This document shows positions 11,957 to 22,619 of a stretch of 64,000 bases of DNA, in pieces; the stretch's first letter is position 1; each line of letters starts with the position of its first letter. The notes under the pieces are model-generated. The model worked only from the letters and a program-made list of their open reading frames with translations. It did no database searches and was not told the DNA's origin. The position numbers and the translations under genes were made by a program. The stretch is taken from contig CM073330.1 of the NCBI GenBank assembly GCA_037043015.1, positions 4,117,263-4,181,262 of the forward strand, read 5' to 3'. Origin of the DNA: Bryum argenteum (Eukaryota; Streptophyta; Bryopsida; Bryales; Bryaceae).

Positions 11957-14220
11957 GACTCATGGAGCGATGGAGGTGATAAGGGCCGTAGAGCGAATGG
12001 GTGGAGCAGGTTCCAGTAGAGACTTTGAGCATGCCGAAGTTGCATTCTTCGACGTCGCTGCCGAGACCGCCGAGCTTGGCGAAGTCGCCGATGCCGCATG
12101 CGAGCAGATGAGGTTACCTGACCGGGCGTGGGGCGTGGTCCACGTGGACGAGGTCGCCGGGGCAAGGCATGCCCTCGCAGCAGCGGCAGCCGTTGAAGCC
12201 GCCGAGCTGTCCTGCAGAGCCCGCGAGCTGGCGCCCGGGGCAGCGTGGTCAGCCGCCAGGGCCGCCGAGCTGGCGCCCGGGGCAGGCCTTCCAGCGTGGA
12301 CCGCGTGGTCAGCCCTCACGGCAGCTGATTTAGCGCCCGGGGCAGCCGGAGACCTTGCCCCAGCGAGGTGCCTGGACAGCATTGTCGAGTTGGCAACAAG
12401 TGGACGTAGCGCGGTTGGACAAGGCACAACACCATCCAGTCCAGGTACGTTTCAAATTGGGGATAATATTGGTTTTGGAGTTGGGGGAAGTGATGATGAG
12501 TCTGAACCACACATAATAACCGGAAATGAGAGTGAGGATTTGCCGGAAATTGAGGATATTGAGGAAAATGATGAAGTTCTGGAATCCCAATCAGGATTGA
12601 AGTGGGAATATCGAGATGAAACTTGGGGGGGTTCTCACAATTTCTACAACCCATCAATAAGGCCTTTTACTGGAAATAGGAGAGGCTCCACTGGTAATTG
12701 GAGGGGTCTTCCTAGCTTCATGGAATTGTTTGCCCTATTTTGGACTCCTACCGTTTTGAATAGCATAATTCACGAAACTAATAGGTACGCTAATGCACCT
12801 TTGGATGGGAATCGTACAAAGGGAGGGCCTCAGTGGGATAACATCACTTTGCCTGAACTTCATGCATTCCTGGCTTTGGCACTTTACATGGGACTGAAAG
12901 TGCAACCTAATTATGAAACATATTGGATGAAGGATAAATTGTTTGGTTGTCCAGTAATTTCAGGAATTATGAGTCGTGCTAGGTTCAAGGACCTTAGAAG
13001 ATGTCTTCATCTTACTAATTTGGATGGTGTTACTAGAAATGACCCTACTTATGACAAAATCGGGCAAACTAGATGGCTTGTTGATGCCATTAGAGGTCGG
13101 TGTCAATTGGCTTGGAATTTGGGAAAGCATTTGACCGTGGATGAAATGATGATATGGTATAAAGGCTCATACTCCCCTATACGCCAGTACATGCCTAAGA
13201 AACCCCAAAAATGGGGTTTGAAAGTGTGGTGTCTTGCATGCTCTGTTTCCAAGTTTGTTTGGAATTTTCAAATATATTGTGGAAAGGAGAATGTCATCCC
13301 ACCGGTTATTGGGGAATTACCCCAAGTTCAACCTCTTCTAGGTGATGTTGGTCTAGCCCACAAGGTTGTTGTTGGATTGGTGGATGGTTTGTGGGACCGT
13401 GGTCATTGTATTACATTAGACAATTTTTTTACCAGTATTGGTCTATTTTCTTTTCTATTGTCTCGTGGTATGTATGCCACCGGTACTATCCGACCAAACC
13501 GGATAGGTTTGCCTTCATTCTTGAAGAATACCAAGTCTTTCAAGAATGCCCCACAAGGCACCACTTATTGGAGAGTGCATTCGAGTCGGTCCATCTCATC
13601 TCGTGATGTGGAAGGACAAGAGGCCCGTTCTCTTGATCTCTACTCACAAAGATGCCCATCCAGGCTCCATGTGAGCGGCATGTTGTCACCTGTTCCCCCG
13701 TTATTGAGAAGCGTCGAAAGCCAGTGCATACTTCACCTATGTTGAAGGAATATACTACTCACATGCGCGGTGTTGACGTGGCAGACCAGCTTAGAGCATC
13801 TTACGCTTGTCGTGCGGTCCCACTAGTGGTGGCATCGCGTGTTTTTTTCTTACTTGGATGTTACGATTTGTCAACATGTACATTGTTTATTTGGAACGTT
13901 CTGCACATTACAACCGAAACCGTCCTAGAGCCACCCCCATGTCACACCTACAATTCAAGAAAGGGCTATGTGAAGCTCTATTAGCTGACTGGCCTGGGCG
14001 GCCTCTGGAACCTGCTGACGTACCACCTTTACTAGACCGGCCTGTGATTCACCTACCTAGCCATAGTTCTACTAGACGCCTATGTGTTGTTTGTAATGTT
14101 CGGCGGCCACACCACTACTGCTACTTGTGTGGAAACAAGTGGATGTGTTACAAAGAGGGGTGTTTTGAACGATATCACACAGAGATGGCTATGCGGCGGT
14201 GGCACCGCCATGAAACATAG
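11916..14220 (+). pseudogene. piggyBac-family transposase (DDE_Tnp_1_7), frameshifted
   Basis: Relic of the transposase that cuts and pastes at TTAA. Recognisable domain from about 12600: the FMELFALFWTP and LHAFLALALYMG segments, the first catalytic Asp in TVDEMM, the second in LDNFFTS, and the third in GVDVADQ. A Cys/His-rich C-terminal domain follows (CVVC, CYLC, CYKEGCFERYH). The protein is spread over three frames: one frame to about 13600, a second through about 13670, a third through about 13830 carrying GVDVADQ, then back to the second until the stop at 14220. At least three indels therefore break it. Upstream, 12030-12400 is a GC-rich stretch encoding repeats around ELAPGA, which is not part of the family and may be an insertion. 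Function lost by inference; it defines the surrounding 5.6-kb element. Confidence 0.9.
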
Positions 14221-15169
14221 GTATAAATTACAACCCCTATTTTTTACATGTAATGTTAGTCCCAAGTTTCCAATTTCCAAACATTTTATACGCATCCAAT
14301 TCTTTCATGCATATTTTTTTCATGCATAATTCTTTGCAATACAAGTTAGATTTTCTCAGGGAATGAGATCATATTTGTAATTGTAGACAATACTATGGGG
14401 TTTGGTGCAGGGTTTACCACGGCATAGCAAGACCAGTTTTTTCTTTTCCATTTTGCGAGAACAGCCCTCGCATGGAGCTTCAAGCCCCCGAGCTTGAGCG
14501 CCCCGGGCTTGGAGGACGAGGAGGACGTGGCATCCACGCCGGATGCGCGAGAGGGGATACGCCCATGCAAGCGGCGGGCGTGGAGGACCTGGCTGAGCCG
14601 GTCGGTGTGGGCTGCGGTTGGCGGGAGGTCTTTGAGTGAGGGACGCCGAGTGGGCGACCACCGGCTTTGTTGGAGCAAGTCTTTGGTCCAAGGAGGGCCG
14701 GCTAGGCCGCTGAGGTGGCCAAGTGCCAAAATCAACTTCTCCTTGCACATGGGGCCAGAACATTTATTGCAGCATTCGGTTTGGCCGGAGCCATCAATGT
14801 TTTCCATCCCACTTCTCACTAAATTATTCTGTAGTTATTACTACATGCATGTGAATTCATAATTGTTACAAAGGACCCGGGCCAATGAAGAACACTGCCA
14901 GTGGACTCCCAATATACCATCCCTGCCCATCTCAAATTTAGCAGATGATTTGCACCAACCCTTTGATAAATCATAAGAAATTGATTTTCGAATTTTTCAA
15001 AAATAATTGTGCCTCAAATTTAGAAACTCATAAGGGAACATTCTGACCGTTCAATTTTCGAATTTTCCAAAATCTCAAAATGCAATGTGCATACAACCCT
15101 TTCAAGGGACAAAGTGCCAATTTAGACCTCCGCTTGGGAAACAATTTAGAAGATGGTTCAAAAACTTGA

Positions 15170-15425
15170 ATGAGCTCCAAAAATTTTGCATGCATATGTG
15201 CAACTTGATTACCTACATGGAAAAAATATGAGCAAAAAGTTTGGGGTAACAATCATCAACTTGCTCTTGGACCATGTACACTATGTATCCCGGGCAAGGG
15301 CAAAAAAAATTTCATATTCAACTTTGAACGTTATGATCTCACAAATGAAAAAGATCCAACGGTTGAAATTTGGATCAGCACTTTCAAATACAAGTGGCTA
15401 CAAGATCTTACGGTTGGATATCTAA
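15170..15425 (+). repeat. Dispersed repeat (copy 1 of 3)
   Basis: Shares the ordered blocks TGCATG..ACAACTT, GGGTAACAATC, a TATGT/ATGTCTC block and ACTTTGAACRTTA with 15655-15790 and 26505-26720. This copy forms the right part of the piggyBac element, which suggests that the other copies are remnants of related elements. Confidence 0.5.
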
Positions 15426-15654
15426 AAAAAGTAAAAAAATCTGGTCCACACCTTCTTGAGTGCATAGTGGTAGAAAAATCACACTTTTCTACTTTCAAGC
15501 TCCCAAAAACACACGGACGGTTAGGGGTTAAGGTACCCGCTTATAATCCAATTATTTCTTAAACCAAATATAATGAACGTGTAGCATGTATACCAAATTG
15601 GACGTATTCATACCTTTTTCTAGAAAATAAATTGCATATAGAAAAGTAAAGCCA

Positions 15655-15790
15655 ACAATTTTGCATGGGCATACACAACTTAGTTATATACATATAGAAA
15701 ATAGATGGGCAAAATATTTAAGGGTAACAATCATGAAGTCCTCCTTGGCACAAAGTGGACTATGTCTCTCAAAGACTGTGATGTCACAAA
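15655..15790 (+). repeat. Dispersed repeat (copy 2 of 3)
   Basis: Short partial copy of the repeat at 15170-15425, lying just outside the piggyBac right end. Confidence 0.45.
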
Positions 15791-16465
15791 ACAAATTAAA
15801 CAAAACAAAACACAAAAGACTACGTGCTTTAAATAGTAAATGGGTAAGTTATCCTTGAACGTAACATATGTAAATCTTTTAAAACATGTAAGACATGTAG
15901 GATGTGCCCGTGACACATCCGAAACACACGCATAAAACACATCAAAAAGTACAGGTTAAATAGTACATAAACGTTAATTACCTAAGACATAACGTACACG
16001 TTACAAAACACATACACAACATAAACAAGTATGAGGTAATTTGGGAAGCTCTTCAACAAGTTAGTAGAGAAAAAATATATATGTTAAATCAAAACTTTTT
16101 GGTGCTGCTTACAATCTCAATTTGCAAATAGATTTCACATCTTACTTTGATTTCTATATAATTGGTGTCACATTTTTGATTGATCTTTAATCATAAACGT
16201 GTAATTTATCGTTAATTTAATTATAATCTATCATATGAAAGTCAAAAGAATGTGAGGATTGACTCAAAAATGTGTTAAAAAGTTGACACGTCAAGTGCGT
16301 CAAGCACGCAGGACATACACATAAAACAAGTTAAAATATACGGGAACACAATACAAAAGTGTAAAACACATAAATATCAAGTATACAAAGATGACATGCA
16401 ATAAGTAAACGCGCAAAACACATATATTATTCACATGTAAAAACATACGTAAAACGTTTCAAAGG
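15791..16465. other. Gene-free region
   Basis: AT-rich with many short ACACGTTAAA/ACACATAAA-like words, a composition also seen at 61300-61660. No gene recognised. Confidence 0.4.
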
Positions 16466-17800
16466 TTTGATGAGAAGAATTAATTTGCAGTTGAATTCGA
16501 TCAGATGGAACTTCTCCAGATATGTCGCTTCAACTTTGCTGACTCTCTTGGAGTGTACAATTCACCAATTCAATTACCAGGGGAGCCCACGTCCATGCGA
16601 TCGAATGCTAAATCTTGTTGGCAGAGAAGACGTGCTTGGTGAAAAATCTAGGGATTCGGAAAAGCAGCGTTGCTACTCATATGATATTATATATAAAGAT
16701 GCACCATCACACACTCCTCTCATCATTCTTCTCATCTCTCCTGTCTAGATTGCTCGTTTTATTTGGAGTGCACTCGTTTTCCTGTCGAGCATTAGCTCCA
16801 CTTCTATCTGCCTCAAGTAGAGTCTGGGAGAGACGGAGCTAGTGCTTGACAGGAAAAGCACGCGCCGTCAATTCTGCTTGTCGACTCTGAAGGAGAGATT
16901 GGATCACTCCGCATGGGTGCATTGAGCAAGTCACAACAAGACACTGTTTGATTGAAAGCAGCCTCGGGAGCCCACATCCATGTGATTGAATGCAACCTCC
17001 TACCTGCAAATATGTTTGCAGATCTATTGGCGGAGAAGGCGTTGGCATGGAAGACGTGTATGAACGGTGAAGAATCCACACAGAGAAAATAATCAATGAT
17101 GGTGCGGCTTTGTACACTCGGTGATGTATAAAAATGCTGCCTTCTTCACACCTCTTATCGTTCGTCTCATCTCTCCTTTCTAGCTAGCTCACTTCTGATT
17201 GCCGACTGCAGAGATAGGTGTGTACTTTCACAAGTGCAATCAGTGCGTATATGAGAGGGACCCGATATGTGAGCATGGAAACGTGCACTTGTTTTCCTTC
17301 ATCTCCGCCTGCCTCAAGTGTAGTTAATCACGGCGAGAAAGAACTTAGTTTGGCCCAATCACTAGTCTAGTGCTTGACAGGAAAAGCACGCCATCAGTTC
17401 TGCTCACCTCAGTGTGGTTCATCATGTCGAGCATCATCTTCTACAACTGTATTGGTGTTCAACGCGTGACAATGTATGAAGCTTTACATGTTTGTCATGC
17501 GAAGCTGAACCCAAGAATTGAGCAAGATGGTTATTTGTGATTCAAGTCGGCTTGATACTAGCTAGTTGATGAGGCGATCGAGTCCCAACTTTCACAGTGA
17601 TTCGTTTTACAATCATGAGAGTCTTCTTAATGGATGTATCGTTTTTAACGGCTTGACCTCCCTGTAGAGTGAAGACACTGTGGAAAGTTCATGAATGTCA
17701 TGCAACTTACACCAGTTTCAAAGGAGCAAAACATGGCCAAGCACACGAACCCACTCATAATATCTTCTGATGTTGAACCTTGAAGAATCTATGTGAGTGC
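16466..17800 (+). repeat. Repeat family R1, two adjacent copies
   Basis: Two diverged units of a family seen again at 18370, 20860, 22620 and 61660. Ordered landmarks are: GGAGCCCACRTCCATG; a TATA-like box (TATATAAAG at about 16690, GTATAAAAA at about 17127); CTCTCATC..CTCTCC; GTCGAGCATTAGCTCC; CTTGACAGGAAAAGCACG; and a block with GAGCATCRTCTTCTAC and TGAAGCTGAACCCA. The constant position of a TATA box followed by a pyrimidine-rich leader suggests an LTR or a transcribed non-coding unit. No protein is recognisable. Confidence 0.6.
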
Positions 17801-17953
17801 AGCTCTCGTAATAACTCCAGCAGTCTAGCCCCACAGAGCTCATGACAGATATCTAGGAGCTTGAATGTGATTATAGTGAGTGATTTTTTGGATTTGAATT
17901 TGTGCATAAGCATAATCTTTAATGTGGTTTTTGATTACTTTTGTTTAGTTTGA

Positions 17954-18220
17954 TACTACTACAATTTTAGGGGGTTTGCAACGTTTTTTTTTCAAATGTT
18001 GCTAAAGTTGAGCAACGTTTTTGAACTTGATTTAGTAACATTTTCAAAAAAAGTAACGTTATCATATCACCAAGTAGTGTCATTCATAATCTAGTTAAAA
18101 ACGTTGCTTATTAATTTAAGAACGTTGCTCAAACAAGTTCCAAAACGTAGCTGGATTTGAGCAATGTTTAAATAGAAGTAACGTTTGTAACATTACATAC
18201 CCCCTCTTTGTTAGTAGTGT
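17954..18220 (+). mobile_element. CACTA-type MITE, copy 1
   Basis: Begins ACTACTACAA with a following AGGGGG and ends with TTAGTAGTGT; read inward, the right end is ACACTACTAA, the CACTA-superfamily style of terminus. Internal halves are inverted repeats around GCAACGTTTTKGAACTTG. Second copy at 20130 in the same orientation. Confidence 0.7.
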
Positions 18221-18369
18221 GGGAGGCCTAATTGATGTCATGCGCTACATACTTGAACATGGCTCTGTTGAAATCTATAGAGAAGGAGTATGCGTTTATG
18301 CTACAAAGCTCATTCTGTCACCAAAGTGCTGAATGTGGCCCAATCCAAGCCTTGCAAAATTTTATGATT

Positions 18370-19690
18370 ATGGAAATCAATTTGCTTGAATGGCGAAAAA
18401 TCTAGGCATTCAGAAAAGCGACGTTGCAACTGAAGGTATATATAAAGATGCACCATTAACACGTAATTCGTTATAATGAGAATATTCAGATTATCAAATT
18501 GAGCTTGAGTTGAGCCAAATGTACTGTGTGGGTACATTTAGCTCGTCTCCACCTAAACCCACATTTCTCAAAATCACTGAATAATACCATTATAATGAAT
18601 TACGTGTTCATTTAACATTCCTCTACTGAGCAGTCTTCACATCCTCTCCTTTCCAGATTGCTAGCTTTCTTTCGAGTGCCCTCGTTTTCCTGTCGAGCAT
18701 TAGCCCCATCTCTGCCCCATCAACTGCAGTCTAGCAGAGATGGAGCTTAGTGTTAGACAGGAAACTGGTGCTAGACAGGAAAAGCACGTCATTAGTTCTG
18801 CTCATCAAATCTGTTTAGAAACTAGGAGATGAAAACGCGATCCACATGACACAGCACAACATATTGTACCTGCTGTGATTGTAGCCTGCTGTGATTGTTG
18901 CCTGATTGTTGCCTGCTGTGATTGTGGATCATATCGAGCATTGTCTTCTACGACTCACTGCGATACTGATCAAGGCGTGACAATGAATTGAGCTCTACAA
19001 TTGTGTGATTTTTGGCATGTGAAGCTGAACCCATGATGCTTACTTCTGATTCAAGTCGATCGATGGTCTCCAAGCCTCACCGGCTTGGTTCAAGCGATCG
19101 AGTTCCAACTTTCACTATAGAGCGAGGACATTGTGGAAAGTTCACGAATATTATGCAACATCGGACATACCAGAGTGAAACATGGTTCAAGCACACGGGT
19201 CCCCTCAGTCGTGGTTTTTCCTGATGTTATACCAGTCCTTGAAGAAACTTTGAAATGTCATTGCATTCTCTACTGGAAATAGCCTTCTCACGAACTTCAT
19301 CCTTCTCCAGCCTACATAGCTTGTGATGACAGACAATTGAAAGAGCTTGTATACGTTTGCTGCACAATCATGTGTTGTTAATTTGTTTGTGCGCCGGAGA
19401 CAGTGATGAGAACTACTTGCTGTGACTCTGAATGTAACTTGGATATGTTGTAGTCAATTGCACGTGCCTTGATGAATCAGAAATGCAATATGTCCCGAAG
19501 AACTGTTACTATGTCTAGACGCCGTCAAGTACTCAACATATCCGGAGCATGGGATATTTAAGTGAATAAGGATATGTTGTAATTAAGCTGAGGTTGATAA
19601 GTGTTTGTTCAGTTCAGTCATGAGGTTAGTTGTTTGCCAACACTGAGATCAAAAATATCTTATATACAATATAAATACCCATTCAATCAA
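18370..19690 (+). repeat. Repeat family R1 copy
   Basis: Carries TATATAAAG near 18438, the GTCGAGCATTAGCCCC block near 18695, the GACAGGAAAAGCACG block near 18775 and a long 3' part (about 18840-19690) that aligns with 23180-24260, including GATATGTTGTAATTAAGCTG. A fold-back element at 18459-18606 interrupts it just after the TATA box. Confidence 0.6.
18459..18606. mobile_element. Fold-back MITE inside an R1 copy
   Basis: Arms ACACGTAATTCGTTATAATG (18459-18478) and the complement of ACACGTAATTCATTATAATG (18587-18606) differ at one base. It separates the TATA-like box from the pyrimidine-rich leader that directly follows it in sister R1 copies, which marks it as an insertion. Confidence 0.65.
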
Positions 19691-20129
19691 GTGCGTAGAT
19701 TGATTGTGCATGTGGACAGTGGCATGTGCCTAGAGCAACTATCAAGCCACGGATGGAAATTTTAGGAGAAGTATAATAAAATTTTATTTTTTGTTGAAAA
19801 GCAAAAATGTTACAAACAAATAAGACATTGAAGTTGATATGCATCATCCATAATTAGTCTTATAAAATCATCAAATGCATGTCATATATGTTTTCAAACA
19901 TCTTCATTGGTTGAGTCAATGTTTCTAGTACTACAAAAGCCATTTGAATTGGAATAAACAACTGTGAATGAAGGAGATATAACTTAAGGATGATGGGTAT
20001 TTTTTAATTTTAGTTTTTCTAATAAAAGTACTTCTATCACCAAATTGATTTCAATAATAAATCTATAAACAAGAAAGTTGCTAAACTGCATTCAAAGATA
20101 ACATTAGATAACATTCAAATGCAGTTCTA
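19691..20129. other. Gene-free region
   Basis: AT-rich; parts (AGTATAATAAAATTTTATT and the following AAAAATGTTACAAA) recur at about 24290, so this is probably the 3' tail of the R1 unit. No gene. Confidence 0.4.
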
Positions 20130-20385
20130 CACTACTACAATTTAAGGGGGTTTGCAACGTTTTTTTCTCAAACATTGCTCAAGTTAAGCAACGTTTTGGA
20201 ACTTGCTTGAGCAATATTTTCAAGAAAATAAGCAACATTATCAAATCACCAAACAATGTTGTTTAGAATCTAGTTGGAAATGTTACTTATTTTCTTAAGA
20301 ATGTTACTCAAGCAAGTTCCAAAACGTCGTTAGACGTGAGCAACGTCTACACAAAAGTAACATGTGTCACGTGTATAATTTCTAA
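20130..20385 (+). mobile_element. CACTA-type MITE, copy 2 (3' end lost)
   Basis: Starts CACTACTACAA and aligns with 17954-18220 through the internal inverted repeat (ACGTTTTGGAACTTGCTTGA against its complement). The right terminus is missing or replaced. Confidence 0.65.
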
Positions 20386-20407
20386 ATGAAAGCAAACTAC
20401 TATCTCA

Positions 20408-20842
20408 AACCTCAATTCCGTTAAAATGGCACAATTCCTTGTGCCATATTGCCAAAGCCATGTTGTGCCAATTTGGTCGCATTTCTGAAACGTGCCATTT
20501 TACCGGCATATTTTTGAACTCAAAATCTCAAAGATTTATGCTTGCAAAATGGCACGATTTTTAATATCACCCACATCTTCCATTATATCAACAAATTTCT
20601 GTAATATCATCAAAAATTCCATAATATCACACTATTTGATGAATTTTGACCTTCAAATTCTGTCGAAGGGCAGTTTTTTCTCACCGGCCGCTCAGAAATA
20701 TCTCTGGTTTTGAGCGGCTGCTCAGAATAATTTGCTCTATTATGTCAAAAAAATGACAAAAACGAATGTTGTTTTTTTCATTTTTTCCACCTTAAATTGT
20801 GCCATTTTACCATAATATTGCCAAATTAACGGAATTGAGGTT
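20408..20842. mobile_element. 435-bp TIR element with CTCA target duplication
   Basis: Perfect 17-bp inverted termini AACCTCAATTCCGTTAA, flanked by CTCA at 20404-20407 and 20843-20846. Subterminal GTGCCATTTTACC words repeat inside. No transposase; superfamily not assigned. Confidence 0.85.
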
Positions 20843-21212
20843 CTCACTACTTTACATTTAGACTCAAGAACTAATTTGCACTTGAATTTGATCGACGAAA
20901 CATCCTGCGGAACCCACATCCATGTGACTGAATGCGAAGCCTGACCTGCAGAGCCTGGTGGCAAGGAAGATCCTTCATGATGATCAATCGGAAGAGAAAT
21001 TTTGCTATAGCTTTGATCATATGCTCACGTGTATAAAGAGGTCGCTCTGAAGTCTTTCTTCATCTCACTAATTCTCTGCTCTATTGTAACCCTCCCCTAT
21101 GTATCCCTCAATCCATTGCTTTCTGGAGTGCCCATACTGGTATTGTTGTGCATTTGCAATGGGTGTGTCTCAGAGAAAGGACCTCCGTGAGTAAGGAAGG
21201 AAACATGCACTG

Positions 21213-21834
21213 GGCAATGGTAAGCTTGGGGTATCACTTTTTGGACACACTAATTAGGTTATTTTTATTGAAAGCCTCCAAAGTTTGTCTAATTTAGTCA
21301 TTTTAATCAAGTAAAAAGACCCTAAAATAGAAAATAAAATATCATGCACCTCACTGAAATCAGAGTATATATGCCTATAGATTTTCTTTTAGATTTTTAA
21401 TTTTTTTTGGATCCATTCATAGATGAGGGAAAAAGTGTTGAATTTGGGGATTTGCAGGCATTATAGTGCACAATGAATTAATTTTTTTATTATTAAATAA
21501 ATTATTTTGTATTCCATACAAGAAGATGTAGGTCATATTCAAAAATCATATTAAAATAAAAATGGTTGATATTCCATTTGCTTGATTCTATGGATTTTAG
21601 GTTATTGGGACATGACTTACTTTTTCAACTAAAAAATTAAATAAAATTACTTCAAAATATTTTTTTTAATTTTTAATTTTTTTTCTTGATACATTATAAG
21701 TTTAGACAACTAAAACCACATCTAATGAAGTCTTATTGTATTACAGTTTAAAAATGGATATGTTTGTCACACCAGCATAGAGTGCAATTGTTCATGGGAC
21801 AACCTTTTTGGGTACCCCAACCAGACTATCACCC
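21213..21834 (-). mobile_element. TIR element, copy 2 (inverted)
   Basis: Reverse-oriented, near-identical copy of 6357-6976, flanked by the 4-bp duplication CACT (21209-21212 and 21835-21838). Uninterrupted R1 copies read GTGCACTTGTTTTC at the same place (about 17283 and 61945), which gives the empty site and confirms the duplication. Confidence 0.9.
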
Positions 21835-21929
21835 CACTCCATTTCCTGTCAAGCATTAGCTCCATCTCTGCCTACCTCAAGTGCAGTTCGGGAGAGACGG
21901 AGCGCTTCTGCTTGGGAGGAAAAAACCCC

Positions 21930-22162
21930 ATATTCGTTAAATTGGCCCAATCCCCTGTATATTTGGCCGCACACTATTCAAATAAATAGAGTAAAGTGAA
22001 ACAAAAAAGTTTTAAGATGGGAAAATATATTACTAATTTATTTTAGTCCTCTCAATGCATGTTGATTTTGATGTAATTATCTACATGGCATTGTTTTCAT
22101 TTGTGCTATATACACTATTTCAAGCGGCCAAAATAATAGGGATTGGCCAATTCAACAAATAT
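21930..22162. mobile_element. Fold-back MITE inside an R1 copy
   Basis: Left arm ATATTCGTTAAATTGGCCCA and the complement of the right arm ATATTTGTTGAATTGGCCAA are similar over about 38 bp, ending near TTGGCCGC. It lies where sister copies have a continuous GACAGGAAAAGCACGCCATC. Confidence 0.6.
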
Positions 22163-22619
22163 GACGTTAAAAGCTCTCGCCATCAGTTCTGCTCGTCGAC
22201 TCTCTTTTGAAACTAGGAGATGAAGATCGACGCGATCAACAAGACATAGCACAACATATTGTTGTGCCTGCTGTGATTCTAGATTATGTCGAGCATCGTC
22301 TTCTACGACTCCCTGTGATAATGTTCAAGGCAGGACAATGTACATATTGAGCTTCACTTTTTTGTCATGTGAAGTTGAACCCAAGAATTTGGCAGGATGG
22401 TTACTTGTGATTTTAGTGGATCGATGGTTTCCTAACCTCACCGGCTTGATCCTAGTTGTGAATTTTTTAATTAGTTGTGATTCCTAGTAGTCTTTGAACC
22501 AAAGCTAAATATTATCTCAATACTTTAAACTCAAACTCCTAATTAGCACTGACTAAGTTTTGATTGAACTTGACTGTCCAGACTCCTCACAAAGTGAACT
22601 TACATAATCAATCGTACCA

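Larger units (their letters stand above)
9899..15527 (+). mobile_element. 5.6-kb piggyBac-like DNA transposon
   Basis: Bounded by TTAA at 9895-9898 and 15528-15531. Termini are inverted repeats: CCCCTAACCGTCTG at the left against CCCCTAACCGTCCG read inward from the right (13 of 14). The interior carries a piggyBac-family transposase relic with C-terminal zinc-binding domain on the same strand, plus two unassigned open frames. TTAA, matching termini and transposase together support a complete but inactivated element. Confidence 0.85.
20860..22480 (+). repeat. Repeat family R1 copy, twice interrupted
   Basis: Has CCCACATCCATGTGA near 20910, GTATAAAGAGG near 21032, TCAAGCATTAGCTCC near 21848, and the GAGCATCGTCTTCTACGACT block near 22290. 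The 622-bp element at 21213-21834 and a MITE at 21930-22162 split it. Confidence 0.6.
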
